From: a virus
Strand: one strand, 5' to 3'
Virus record (IMG/VR): IMGVR_UViG_3300032046_001865
Location: 1 to 64,000 of that record
DNA: 64,000 bases
This document shows, in pieces, positions 40,816 to 49,641 of the stretch (its first letter is position 1; each line of letters opens with the position of its first letter). The notes under the pieces were generated by a model. That model was given only the letters and a program-made list of their open reading frames with translations. It was not told the origin of the DNA and made no database searches. The position numbers were made by a program, and so were the translations under genes.

Positions 40816-43800
40816 GCATCACCGTGAGGAAATCGGCTGTCACCGCAGCCTCCATCTCCATCCAACCAAAACCACTTGTTTCAACGTCTGCAATCGTCTC
40901 AACTACCACTAGTCAAAAACTGTCCATAACGAACATTTTGGCATCGTTGGCTGTAGCACCTGCAAAATCAAAGTTCTCGTTCGATCGCTTCGACTTCAAG
41001 GCAATCTACACAGGGTTGTACCTGACTGCACCTGATCGTCGTTACAACGATGAACTCCCACATTCGACAGCAAAGTTCACAGCGTTCGAAGAACTAAGCG
41101 GCATCGCTTCCTCTAGGCCAGACATCCTCAGCGTTTCCGAGTTCAAACCACTGTTTGAAGGAAACAACAGTGGATTCACAGCTGCAGGTGAGTTCATGGA
41201 TGCGCAAGTAAAGCTGATGAACCTACGGCATGAAGCTGTCGTCACACTCGTCAACGATCTCAAGAAGGACGAGAAGTTAGCGGAACAACTGGATCAGATC
41301 GAACGCGATTTCCTTCTACATGTGGAGAACCTGAAATCACAAGCAGATTTCTTGGTCAGCTTGCAGAAGTACATCCAACGCCTCAGCAACCTTCTTGATC
41401 TGCGTGACACCGGCACAAAGATCGATGCTGCTGCTCTGTTGGCCCAGTACTACTCGTCAATCTACAACAACGTCACGTCGGCAAAAGATACGTTGCCAAT
41501 CTTCACGTACGCTGATCTGCTTGGACAGCATGGTTTTGACAAGAAAAATGTGAATGGGTTCAGCAGCACCAAGATCCTTCTTCAAACGCTGTTTGAGGCG
41601 AAAAAGATCCTTAGAGCAGGCAGTGATTCCCTAGTGAGTGTGGATGTGTCTCTCGCTGCGAAAGACAAAGACGCGTCAACGATCAATCGACGTGTTTACA
41701 GCGATCCACACGTGAAACTCGGAAAAATCACAGACTTCCCAAGCTTTTCAGACGTTGCAACGTTTGGGATCCATAACTCAGACACCAAACGAACGTCGTA
41801 CGTGAAGCAGTTGGAAAATGGTTTCCGTGCCATCGACACTGTGTATGCAGGCGCGTCTTCAGACGAGATCGCTTACACGCTAAAATTGCGGACATTTGCC
41901 CGTGAAGCGTCGTATTCTAAAGCGTTGAACGATCCCGCGGTGTCAACTCTGTTGTCGCAGTACGGCTACCAGCTCAGCACAACTGTTGGAAATCAGCAAC
42001 TGTTTGATGCAGTTTACGGACAACTAGGAAGTCGCATCACCGACGATCGAACAGGTGTGAACGCGAACTCGTTGAGTTCGATCGCCTCTCGGATCGTCGG
42101 TGACGTCTCTGTGCTCACCTACGAGGTCGATTACCTCGAGGATGATCAGGGGAGCGTGTTCACGCCAGGCGCAGCATTTTACATTGGCTCCACGGTCAAA
42201 CCAAGTGACAACGGGTTCTCTATCGACAACGCAGCTGCTCTTGTGTCAAGACTGTCAACGATCATCGACAAATACGTGGATTTTGTCGGAAAATTCAACA
42301 TCCTACCGCGTGTTGGAAACATCCTTAACACGCAGTCTGAAACGCAGTTGATCACCGATCCTTCGTTGATGACCAACGCGTTGTACAGCATCTTTGTGGA
42401 AAGCGACGGCAACCACTTGATGAACGACGTGGAGGATAATCCAATAGTCAACCTCTTCGCAGAGGCAGCCACGAACGCGACGTTGCGCGCGAACCTGCAC
42501 CTGTACATGTGTTGCGTTGGCAACGTGACAGGCGATGGCTTGGTGGACGCCGTTGGTGCTCGTGAGAACGCCGGCGTGAGTCTGAGTCAGGAATCGTTGA
42601 ACGCGGCAGCGGCCGCTGAGAATCGCAATGCGGCCATCAGCCCAACGATTGACAAGCTCATCAACAACTGTATCTCTTACTACAAGAGCATCACGAAGGA
42701 TTCTGCACGAGCAGCCAAGATCGAACACTCGTTGAAGAATTTCAACGAGCAAGGTCCATTGGCTCGATCGATCGCCTACGTGGTTGCGGTCTACGGAACA
42801 TACAAGAAGATCGCGGAATCTAGTCCAACACGTTACTCACACCTCACAGACAACATGATGGTCGCACTGTCAGTGCAAAGCGTGTTCGACACCGCACGTC
42901 GCTACGCCTCGGCAGGTGTGAGCCAAAATGTTGCGATGTTGGCGAACCAGAACTTTGCAGCAGTCGCCAGCAGCAAAGGTTCGTTGGTCGCAAGTCTCTT
43001 TGGATCGCAAACGACGACTCAACACGTCGTTGCTGCTCCCACCACGAAGACGACCGCGAAAGCTCTTGGTCGTGTGAAGTTGCCAGCTCAACCAACCGTC
43101 GCTGTCAAGGCGCCCGTGCTGAGTAGGGCAAGGATCACCACAAAGTTGCCTTTGAAGCAAGCTGTGTTGGCAAGGTTGGATCGTGAAGAAACGCTTTCCA
43201 TTCGCACAGCGTTGGCTCCTCTCAACGCGATTCGAGTCGTTCGTGACGGGTTGAAGGATTACGTTGTCTACCTGCAAAAAGCAGACAGTGTCAAGATGAT
43301 CAACGATATCTTGGCGGTCGTTGGCGATCGAAAGCTTGTTGAACTGTTAGGTGATCGTGGGCAAGTACAACTGCTCTACAACACTGTGGAAGGCATTCTT
43401 GAGAAGATCGATCCGGCGTCGACAACAAACGCAACCGTCACCAATCTTGTCGATGTCACGTCTCTAACACGTTCGGTCGATCCGGCCGAGGATCTGAAGA
43501 TCTTCGATGACTCCTTCATCACAAGCAAGACGCTTGATGTGCTTAAGGCTGTCTTTTCGAACGCGAAGTACAACATCGCGCGAGGCTCAAACATTCGTGT
43601 CATCACCTTTGGTCTTCCACATGGCTTCGCGGCGAAGTTAAGGAACAAGTTCAAGTTGACAAGCTTTGCCGAGCAGGTAAACAGCAAGTTGAAGCAGAAC
43701 GACGTGGTGATCGCAGACGTGTACAAAGTCGACGTTCGTTACCCCGATCTTGTCTTCAAGCCGATCTCGCGCGTGTTCGAGCTGAGCCGTTTCCCAGTGC

Positions 43801-44660
43801 GTAACGAGAACAGCTTCAAGAAGGCGGGCGTAGGCATGTCTCTTGAAGACGCGTTGGATGCCGTTCCAACCAGAGATTACACGAACATCGACTCGCCTGT
43901 CACGACAACAGACGTGCCTCAATTTGGATCTGGCGCGAACGTTGCGTACGACTTCTTGACAAAACTTGATCGTTTGAGCATGATCCGTAACCACACAACA
44001 AGCTACATGCTCGAGCTCTACTTTCGCATCTTGACTGGCATCCCGTTGAGCGAGCGCGAGCTTTACATTGCCGATCCCGATGAAAATGATCGTCCTATGC
44101 CGTTCATCGTGCGTGCCGTGTTGAACAACATCACCGAAAAGACATTCAAGGCTCCGCCGCCTCCACCGACGCCGAAAGTTGTGCCTCCTATGCTCGCTAC
44201 TGCGATAGCAGAAAAAGGAAAATGGTCTGCTGTCAACGGGAAGTTCGACGTCAAAATTGAGAGCAGTGGTGCTACAAGATACCTCGTGGGAACGAAAGCA
44301 CACGCCGCGGTGATCGCACCGTTGGCCAGTAAAATGACAGTGTACATCGATCATGCCACTTCTGGCAAATACATGATGTCACCCAAGCTCTTCGAACGTG
44401 TCTTCTTTGTGGACATCGATCCTGACGACTACGAGATCGATCACGACGAGACATTCAAGACCGAAGCGGGTCGCAAAATGTTCACACAGTTGCAGCAAGC
44501 CGGCGAAGTGGTGACCATCACCAACAGTTTCGAACAGGCTAATTCGCTGTCACGCGACACCTACAAGCTCAAAGATCACACGATAGAAAAACAGATGATC
44601 TTCGAGAAGTACTTCATCACCGTTCGATCCTACGCGCCACTCCCTGTGAGGTCAATTTGA
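40812..44660 (+). CDS. Very large virion structural protein
   Basis: 1282 aa from a GTG at 40812 overlapping the previous stop; the frame above is a shadow. N-terminal Ser/Thr-rich stretch, then long helical segments (LNLRHE-type, for example LAEQLDQIERDFLLHVENLK). A low-complexity joint (APTTKTTAKALGRVKLPAQP) lies near residue 740, and a Pro-rich loop (KAPPPPPTPKVVPPM) near 1120. No enzymatic motif seen. The largest protein in the window. Tail or baseplate component by context. Confidence 0.68.
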   Translation: MSITVRKSAVTAASISIQPKPLVSTSAIVSTTTSQKLSITNILASLAVAPAKSKFSFDRFDFKAIYTGLYLTAPDRRYNDELPHSTAKFTAFEELSGIASSRPDILSVSEFKPLFEGNNSGFTAAGEFMDAQVKLMNLRHEAVVTLVNDLKKDEKLAEQLDQIERDFLLHVENLKSQADFLVSLQKYIQRLSNLLDLRDTGTKIDAAALLAQYYSSIYNNVTSAKDTLPIFTYADLLGQHGFDKKNVNGFSSTKILLQTLFEAKKILRAGSDSLVSVDVSLAAKDKDASTINRRVYSDPHVKLGKITDFPSFSDVATFGIHNSDTKRTSYVKQLENGFRAIDTVYAGASSDEIAYTLKLRTFAREASYSKALNDPAVSTLLSQYGYQLSTTVGNQQLFDAVYGQLGSRITDDRTGVNANSLSSIASRIVGDVSVLTYEVDYLEDDQGSVFTPGAAFYIGSTVKPSDNGFSIDNAAALVSRLSTIIDKYVDFVGKFNILPRVGNILNTQSETQLITDPSLMTNALYSIFVESDGNHLMNDVEDNPIVNLFAEAATNATLRANLHLYMCCVGNVTGDGLVDAVGARENAGVSLSQESLNAAAAAENRNAAISPTIDKLINNCISYYKSITKDSARAAKIEHSLKNFNEQGPLARSIAYVVAVYGTYKKIAESSPTRYSHLTDNMMVALSVQSVFDTARRYASAGVSQNVAMLANQNFAAVASSKGSLVASLFGSQTTTQHVVAAPTTKTTAKALGRVKLPAQPTVAVKAPVLSRARITTKLPLKQAVLARLDREETLSIRTALAPLNAIRVVRDGLKDYVVYLQKADSVKMINDILAVVGDRKLVELLGDRGQVQLLYNTVEGILEKIDPASTTNATVTNLVDVTSLTRSVDPAEDLKIFDDSFITSKTLDVLKAVFSNAKYNIARGSNIRVITFGLPHGFAAKLRNKFKLTSFAEQVNSKLKQNDVVIADVYKVDVRYPDLVFKPISRVFELSRFPVRNENSFKKAGVGMSLEDALDAVPTRDYTNIDSPVTTTDVPQFGSGANVAYDFLTKLDRLSMIRNHTTSYMLELYFRILTGIPLSERELYIADPDENDRPMPFIVRAVLNNITEKTFKAPPPPPTPKVVPPMLATAIAEKGKWSAVNGKFDVKIESSGATRYLVGTKAHAAVIAPLASKMTVYIDHATSGKYMMSPKLFERVFFVDIDPDDYEIDHDETFKTEAGRKMFTQLQQAGEVVTITNSFEQANSLSRDTYKLKDHTIEKQMIFEKYFITVRSYAPLPVRSI

Positions 44661-46519
44661 GCACATCTAAACCTTCAAGTGAGATCCACGTCATCGACGT
44701 TCCTGACGTAGGTGGGTTCACCTCGCGTTTCGTGTACAACTACCACATCAAGGATGAAGGCACGAACGGAGCTGCTGGCGTAGCGCAAGCCTTGCTGACG
44801 AAACCAGGCGAGTACTTCGACGCACACGTCGTTGACTACCTTGCGATGGCAAAAGCGCCACGCTACGTGGTCTTCACATGGAGTCCTGTCAGTTACCGTG
44901 ATCGGTTGTACGGACAGTCACCGTACTTCCAGGATGATGAGATCCCCAAAAATTACGTGCGTGACAACCTCGCAAATGTGTTGAGCGAGGAGCATTTCGC
45001 GTCCGACAAGTTCACAAGCTACAACATCAGTGATCAGAGCATTGATCGCAAGCTGTACTCGTACATCTCAGCATCAGCAAATGTGCTCAACTCGCAACGT
45101 CAGAACGCTTCGACGCAACGTGGTCTCGCGTTGCAGACGAACGAGCTCACGTCAAACCAGGTCGACTACCAGTTCCTTTCCAAGTACCTTGTGCAGCCAG
45201 CTGAGGACGGTGCGTTCTTTTACACACGTGACTCGCAACGTGTACGCAACGATGTTGTGAACAAGCTCAAGGATTTCAACATTCAGGTTCAACTCAACAA
45301 CAACATCATCCACACGTTGATCAAGCGCGCGATCGCATTTCCAGAGTCAACGTTTGACAGCGTTCACCTGCCGATGTACGAGGTCTCACGTAAGTTGCAA
45401 GGGAAAGCGCAGACACGCGGCATCAGAGACCTCAAGGCCGACGACTACAGAACCGTTGCCCCGGCGTACGTGAAGTTGAAAGCAATGAAATCAGCTGATC
45501 CAGGCCTTGCAACGCACGCTCGGATCGTTGGGTACATCATCAACCGGTACGAGATCTTGGGCGATGGACGATCAGTCGCCTTGGACCCGATCGTCATAGA
45601 GAACCCCAAAGCGTCGTCGACAGTTGACTTGAACGTGAAGTACTACGCGAGGTACCAGTACACTGTGCGTTCTGTGGCAGAGTTTAGCATCCCCTCAATC
45701 GTGGAGGATACAAACGAACTGGTGGTCTCGAAGTTCCTCATCGCCTCACGTCCAAGCGCACCACTAGTCGTGTCGTGTGTTGAGCTTGTGCCACCGCCGG
45801 CGCCGGCTGACGTGCGCTTCACATGGAACTGGGACACAGATAAACTCTTCATCAGTTGGTCGTTTCCACCCAACCCGCAACGTGACATCAAGCAGTTCCA
45901 GGTGTTTCGACGTCGCAGCACCACTGAACCGTTCGAGCTTGTGAAACAGATCTCCTTCGACGATTCCACGGTGCCTGCGCCTTACGCTGAACGCCCTGAT
46001 CCACGTCATGTAGAGGATGTCACGAACCCAAAACTCTGTTGGATCGACGACGAGTTCACACGTGATTCAAGCTTCATCTACGCGCTTGGCAGTGTAGACG
46101 CACATGGAATGGTCTCGACGTACGGTCCGCAATCGCAGGTGTCTTACCTCAAGTACCGTAACCGTCTGTCTGTTTCACGTGTCTCACCAGGCGGTGCGCC
46201 ACGCCCGTACCCAAATATGCATCTACGTGTTGACACGTTTGTCGACAGCGTGATCGAATCCAAGAAGCACACGATGAAGGTTGCCTTCGTCCCCGAACAC
46301 AACCTGATCATTGACAAGAACAACAACGACCTTGGGTTCATCAAGACAGAGGACAAGGGTGGTCACTACAAGATCCTAGCGATGAACACGGATCTAGCGA
46401 CAGCGCAGGTTGTGGACATCGTGATCAAGGATCAACGTCCAGCTGACGTTGTCCAAAAGCCACCGAGCGCTGTCGCGATCCCGGATTACGGGAACACGCT
46501 CGCGAAAAGTCTGAAGTGA
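44657..46519 (+). CDS. Large virion protein with a fibronectin-III-like module
   Basis: 620 aa from a TTG at 44657 overlapping the previous stop (TTGA). Around residues 380-450: PAPADVRFTWNWDTDKLFIS, WSFPPNPQRDIKQFQVFRR and FELVKQISFDD follow the FnIII strand order, ending in a FIYALGSVDAHG strand. The N-terminal half has YLAMAKAPRYVVFTWSPVS. FnIII modules on phage tails are thought to bind host-surface carbohydrate. Tail or baseplate protein. Confidence 0.7.
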   Translation: MSTSKPSSEIHVIDVPDVGGFTSRFVYNYHIKDEGTNGAAGVAQALLTKPGEYFDAHVVDYLAMAKAPRYVVFTWSPVSYRDRLYGQSPYFQDDEIPKNYVRDNLANVLSEEHFASDKFTSYNISDQSIDRKLYSYISASANVLNSQRQNASTQRGLALQTNELTSNQVDYQFLSKYLVQPAEDGAFFYTRDSQRVRNDVVNKLKDFNIQVQLNNNIIHTLIKRAIAFPESTFDSVHLPMYEVSRKLQGKAQTRGIRDLKADDYRTVAPAYVKLKAMKSADPGLATHARIVGYIINRYEILGDGRSVALDPIVIENPKASSTVDLNVKYYARYQYTVRSVAEFSIPSIVEDTNELVVSKFLIASRPSAPLVVSCVELVPPPAPADVRFTWNWDTDKLFISWSFPPNPQRDIKQFQVFRRRSTTEPFELVKQISFDDSTVPAPYAERPDPRHVEDVTNPKLCWIDDEFTRDSSFIYALGSVDAHGMVSTYGPQSQVSYLKYRNRLSVSRVSPGGAPRPYPNMHLRVDTFVDSVIESKKHTMKVAFVPEHNLIIDKNNNDLGFIKTEDKGGHYKILAMNTDLATAQVVDIVIKDQRPADVVQKPPSAVAIPDYGNTLAKSLK

Positions 46520-46526
46520 CGCTATC

Positions 46527-46805
46527 GTGGAAGGTGTGGAAATACCTCGAGTCCCTTGCTGCTCACATCAGATCTTCGCGTTGGTGGATGTGGACGTCAC
46601 GGTCCACCGTGTGGATCCTGACTTAGAGTTCGTCGTGTGCTCTCACTGCAACAGCGGATGGATCCGAGACGTTTCAGCGTGGACACGCTTAGACGAATCC
46701 ATGACACGATTGAACGTGCGAATAGATGCCTTGGGTGTACACATCAAGAAGATAGTAGACAGCACTAATGAGCTCGCGGCCGCGTTGCTGAAAGCAGATA
46801 CGTGA
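46527..46805 (+). CDS. Small protein with a possible zinc site
   Basis: 92 aa from a GTG at 46527. VPCCSHQIF and VVCSHCNSGWI give two Cys/His pairs about 30 residues apart, which would make one zinc ribbon. A helical C-terminus follows (MTRLNVRIDALGVHIKKIV). Not recognised. Leads a cluster of small genes lying between two structural blocks; overlaps the next gene by 4 nt. Confidence 0.6.
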   Translation: MEGVEIPRVPCCSHQIFALVDVDVTVHRVDPDLEFVVCSHCNSGWIRDVSAWTRLDESMTRLNVRIDALGVHIKKIVDSTNELAAALLKADT

Positions 46806-47311
46806 GCCTTCTCATCTTACACGAGCCAGGCAACCGAGAAGCCTTGGCTGACATCCTCGGTGACATACAGGCACCATTGGTGGAGAAACCAACCGAGGAA
46901 TGGCTCACGACGCTCGTGGCGTGGATGGTTGACGAGCAGCCAGACGACGCTCGCGCGATCTACGTGTCGAACGACGCTACGTTCGCCGACGCGTTGCAGC
47001 TCACATGCGATGTTGGCGCTCGGTTGGAGGCTGAACTAGCTGGTAGGTTCAAGAAGATCGTCCCTGTTGAGGGAGCTGTCATCCCATTCACCAGCCTTGA
47101 TGGGGAACTATCGGCCTGTGTGGTCGATAACGTCAAGCTGACGATCATGAGCGAGGATCCAAGGGAGATCACCTGCGCGCTCGCTGCCGAGATGCTGAAG
47201 GCCGATCCATCGCACGACACCCTGTTCATCCGTCAGCTGATCAGGAAGTACACTGTGTCAGCTGGGTTTAGTCGTTACGACACACGTTTCGCAACCGCGA
47301 AGACGGCGTAG
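46802..47311 (+). CDS. Unknown protein (169 aa)
   Basis: Starts at a GTG overlapping the previous stop. Alpha/beta: LLILHEPGNREALADILGDI, WLTTLVAWMVDEQPDDARAI, VKLTIMSEDPREITCALAAE. No motif recognised. Compact acidic protein without membrane segments. Confidence 0.6.
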   Translation: MSLLILHEPGNREALADILGDIQAPLVEKPTEEWLTTLVAWMVDEQPDDARAIYVSNDATFADALQLTCDVGARLEAELAGRFKKIVPVEGAVIPFTSLDGELSACVVDNVKLTIMSEDPREITCALAAEMLKADPSHDTLFIRQLIRKYTVSAGFSRYDTRFATAKTA

Positions 47312-47320
47312 TTACAAGGC

Positions 47321-47629
47321 ATGGACGAACAAGCTCTTCGAAAGTACGTGCGCACGATCTTGGAAGGTGCGATGAGCGAATCGATGACCGACAAGCAGCT
47401 TCTGCAGAAGGTCGACAACGGCCCGTTCCACTCGATGCCGATCGATGAACTCTCTCCAGAAGAGGTTGAGGCGGCTGAGACGTTGACGATGCGCGGGTTG
47501 CTCCGTCGCATGCCGGCGACAAACCGCTTCCCTGAGCGTTTCGTGCTCACCGCCGGAGGCAGTCACGCAACCGGCACGTTCGCCTCAGACACACTTCACG
47601 ACGAGAAGCCACGCCGTCGACGATACTGA
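47321..47629 (+). CDS. Small protein of unknown function (102 aa)
   Basis: ATG start. RKYVRTILEGAMSESMTDKQ and IDELSPEEVEAAETLTMRGL are helical; the C-terminus is basic (DEKPRRRRY). Not recognised. Lies 9 bp after the previous stop. Confidence 0.58.
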   Translation: MDEQALRKYVRTILEGAMSESMTDKQLLQKVDNGPFHSMPIDELSPEEVEAAETLTMRGLLRRMPATNRFPERFVLTAGGSHATGTFASDTLHDEKPRRRRY

Positions 47630-47663
47630 AGACAGCTAAAGTGACGGTCATGAGAACCTGGCT

Positions 47664-47945
47664 GTGACCGACGAGTACGCGTTGCTGATGGCCTTGGTTG
47701 AGCATGCCGAGTCAGGCGAGGCTGCCTACGAGCTGAGCGTCGACGTCGAGCACGTCGAGCAGACAGGTGACATCTACCGCACGTGCTGCGCCGTGTACGT
47801 TGACGGGGAGCAAGCGTTCTTGATCGACATGAAAGAGCTGTCCACGTGGCTGATCTCGCCGAGCAGGCTGAGGCCTTTCGGCAACGTTTACATACGAAAC
47901 AGACATCGCAAGGATTTCAGGCTTGAAGACGAACCGATGAAGTAG
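47664..47945 (+). CDS. Small protein, paralogue of 48287-48568
   Basis: 93 aa from a GTG. MTDEYALLMALVEHAESGEA and AVYVDGEQAFLIDMKEL pair with MTDAMTMLLNLITLAESDPT and TVRVDGSQVCVVELADV of the protein at 48287, which has the same length. Function unknown. Its TAG stop forms the start of a 16-bp direct repeat (47942-47957). Confidence 0.6.
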   Translation: MTDEYALLMALVEHAESGEAAYELSVDVEHVEQTGDIYRTCCAVYVDGEQAFLIDMKELSTWLISPSRLRPFGNVYIRNRHRKDFRLEDEPMK

Positions 47946-47957
47946 GTTCTTGACATG
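47942..47957 (+). repeat. 16-bp direct repeat, copy 1
   Basis: GTAGGTTCTTGACATG, identical to 48274-48289. Each copy ends with the ATG of a gene (47955 and 48287), so it spans a leader and start codon. Could be a recombination joint left by duplication of the 47664/48287 gene pair, or a shared expression signal. Confidence 0.75.
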
Positions 47958-48269
47958 TGTAAGACCAAACTGCAGCAACTGCGGATGTCGAAATGCGAGA
48001 ACAAGCTGTTCTCCTGCAGCGTTCATAAAATCGCCGAGAAGGCTGACGAACTCAACGAGCTGTTCAAGGATGGATGGCTCACTGAGGAGACGCAGGTCGT
48101 CGGCGACACGTACCTTGTGCTCTTGAAGAAGGAGCATTCCGGACGCAAGGTGTTCTACGTCGACGTGGGCAACATGGCGCCGGAGGAGGTCACAGCGTAC
48201 ATGGATCGTGTGAAGGAGCTGACGTCTAACCCGGACAAGGATAGCGACTTCTACATCCCAGGCAGGTGA
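47955..48269 (+). CDS. Small protein carrying a portal-like segment
   Basis: 104 aa. The N-terminal 65 residues are unrecognised (CKTKLQQLRMSKCENKLFSC). Near residue 66 begins RKVFYVDVGNMAPEEVTAYM, which closely follows RRVFYVDVGGVAPDEIGAYM of the gp20-like portal at 62249. The segment then ends in TSNPDKDSDFYIPGR. A captured piece of a portal gene, or a small protein mimicking that portal element, are both possible. Sits between two paralogous genes. Confidence 0.62.
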   Translation: MCKTKLQQLRMSKCENKLFSCSVHKIAEKADELNELFKDGWLTEETQVVGDTYLVLLKKEHSGRKVFYVDVGNMAPEEVTAYMDRVKELTSNPDKDSDFYIPGR

Positions 48270-48273
48270 TCGC

Positions 48274-48289
48274 GTAGGTTCTTGACATG
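48274..48289 (+). repeat. 16-bp direct repeat, copy 2
   Basis: GTAGGTTCTTGACATG, identical to 47942-47957 and 332 bp from it. The last three bases are the ATG of the 48287 gene. Confidence 0.75.
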
Positions 48290-48568
48290 ACGGACGCTAT
48301 GACCATGCTGCTCAACCTGATCACCCTCGCTGAATCCGACCCGACAGCGATCAAGCTTGAGGTGAGCCGTACGTACTACGATCCAGAGGACTTCACGCCA
48401 CGTAAGACGGTGAGGGTTGACGGCTCTCAGGTGTGCGTCGTGGAGCTTGCAGACGTGATGGAGGCGTCGAAGGACTGGCCCGCTCTGCGACACGAGACGC
48501 TAGAGAAGTACATGCCAACGTTGAAGCCGGGGATGATCCCGGTGGGGGAGCCGGTCGAGGACTCGTGA
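48287..48568 (+). CDS. Small protein, paralogue of 47664-47945
   Basis: 93 aa. Same length and pattern as the 47664 protein (MTD...LL.L...AES, then VRVDGSQVCVVELADV). C-terminus Pro/Glu-rich (GMIPVGEPVEDS). Its stop overlaps the GTG of a GIY-YIG remnant (GTGA). Function unknown. Confidence 0.6.
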   Translation: MTDAMTMLLNLITLAESDPTAIKLEVSRTYYDPEDFTPRKTVRVDGSQVCVVELADVMEASKDWPALRHETLEKYMPTLKPGMIPVGEPVEDS

Positions 48569-48817
48569 TCGTCTACCTGATCACGTGCACCGTCAACGGG
48601 AAGGGGTACGTGGGCGTCACGTGGTCTCAATCGACACCCTGTGCACGTTTACGAGAACGATGAGCATGTCGCTACCTACCTCAGGCTAGAGTTCGTAGCT
48701 GAAGACATGAGAGTCAGTCTCAAAACTTTGCGCAACTGGTTGCGCTCTGGGAAGGATTTCGGTGCTCGTCGGTACGTACGAGACGAAAGTACTATCAGCG
48801 CATTGCGCTCTAAGTAA
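48565..48817 (+). pseudogene. Second broken GIY-YIG homing endonuclease
   Basis: From GTG 48565, 32 codons encode IVYLITCTVNGKGYVGVTW and RLRER, the first strands of a GIY-YIG nuclease, then stop at 48663. In the +1 frame the text continues as RHPVHVYENDEHVATYLRLE, VAEDMRVSLKTLRNWLRSGK and FGARRYVRDE to a TAA at 48817, the NUMOD1/IENR1-like DNA-binding tail. Most of the nuclease domain, including the catalytic Arg helix and Glu, is gone. It repeats the architecture of the relic at 10884-11206, but as a separate event with a different frame offset. Confidence 0.74.
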
Positions 48818-48826
48818 AGGTAACTA

Positions 48827-49543
48827 ATGGGCTTCTTGGATTCGAGCACAAATAACGTGATTGTGGACTGCGTTTTAACCGACGTGGGCCGCCAATTCCT
48901 CGCCCGAAACGACGGTAGTTTCTCGCTCGTCAAGTTCTCGCTCGGCGACGACGAGGTTGACTACACGAACGTTCGAAAGTACGGTCGCACCGTCGGCAAG
49001 GAGCGCATCGAGAAGCTCACCCCGGTGCTCGAAGCCCTGACGAACCAGTCGTACGCGATGAAGTACAAGCTCATTAGCGTCTCCAACCCCAACCTTGTTC
49101 GACTCCCTCGACTGTCCCTGTCTGGCGACTCGAACGTCAACAGCTCGACCGGCGTCGTCACGCTTGGCCGAACGACGCAGAAGACGTCCGCCATCTCCGT
49201 CGAGCAGACGATCCAAGGTGAGTCCACGATCGACGTGGAGTTGCGTGATCAAGTGTTTCAGGTCGAGATGAGCAACCTCTTCCTACAGGTGCTCCAGAGC
49301 ACGCCGGACACGACAGACGGCCAGCAACGTTCGACCTACTTGCTCCCTCGCTCTCCTAGCGAGAACAGTCAAGGTGGATCCAGCTTGCAGTTCACGCTCG
49401 CTGCAAAGAGCATCCCAGACGCGCAGTTCACCGTCTACGGGTCGACCGCCAACAAGAACATCATCTCGACGTACGTGCGTGTCACCGGCCTGCAATCAGG
49501 CGCGGTGCTCGAGTACAAGGTCAACATCAACAAGTCCATCTGA
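48827..49543 (+). CDS. Virion structural protein
   Basis: 238 aa. The N-terminus VIVDCVLTDVGRQFLARNDG is shared with the protein at 37473. Beta-rich with Ser/Thr-rich strands (LSLSGDSNVNSSTGVVTLG) and a C-terminal FnIII- or Ig-like fold (YVRVTGLQSGAVLEYKVNI). Likely a tail, neck or baseplate component. Leads the second structural block. Confidence 0.66.
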   Translation: MGFLDSSTNNVIVDCVLTDVGRQFLARNDGSFSLVKFSLGDDEVDYTNVRKYGRTVGKERIEKLTPVLEALTNQSYAMKYKLISVSNPNLVRLPRLSLSGDSNVNSSTGVVTLGRTTQKTSAISVEQTIQGESTIDVELRDQVFQVEMSNLFLQVLQSTPDTTDGQQRSTYLLPRSPSENSQGGSSLQFTLAAKSIPDAQFTVYGSTANKNIISTYVRVTGLQSGAVLEYKVNINKSI

Positions 49544-49641
49544 TGAAGAAGAACGCAAGCAACCAGAGCTACGGATCGTTTTAGCTAGAATTCCAACAAG
49601 GACGTCGTTTCAAGCACGCGACTACGTAAGGAACACAGAAC

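Noticed and set aside
43638-44354. 238-codon minus-strand frame
   Set aside because: Antisense shadow of the 1282-aa virion gene; no motif.
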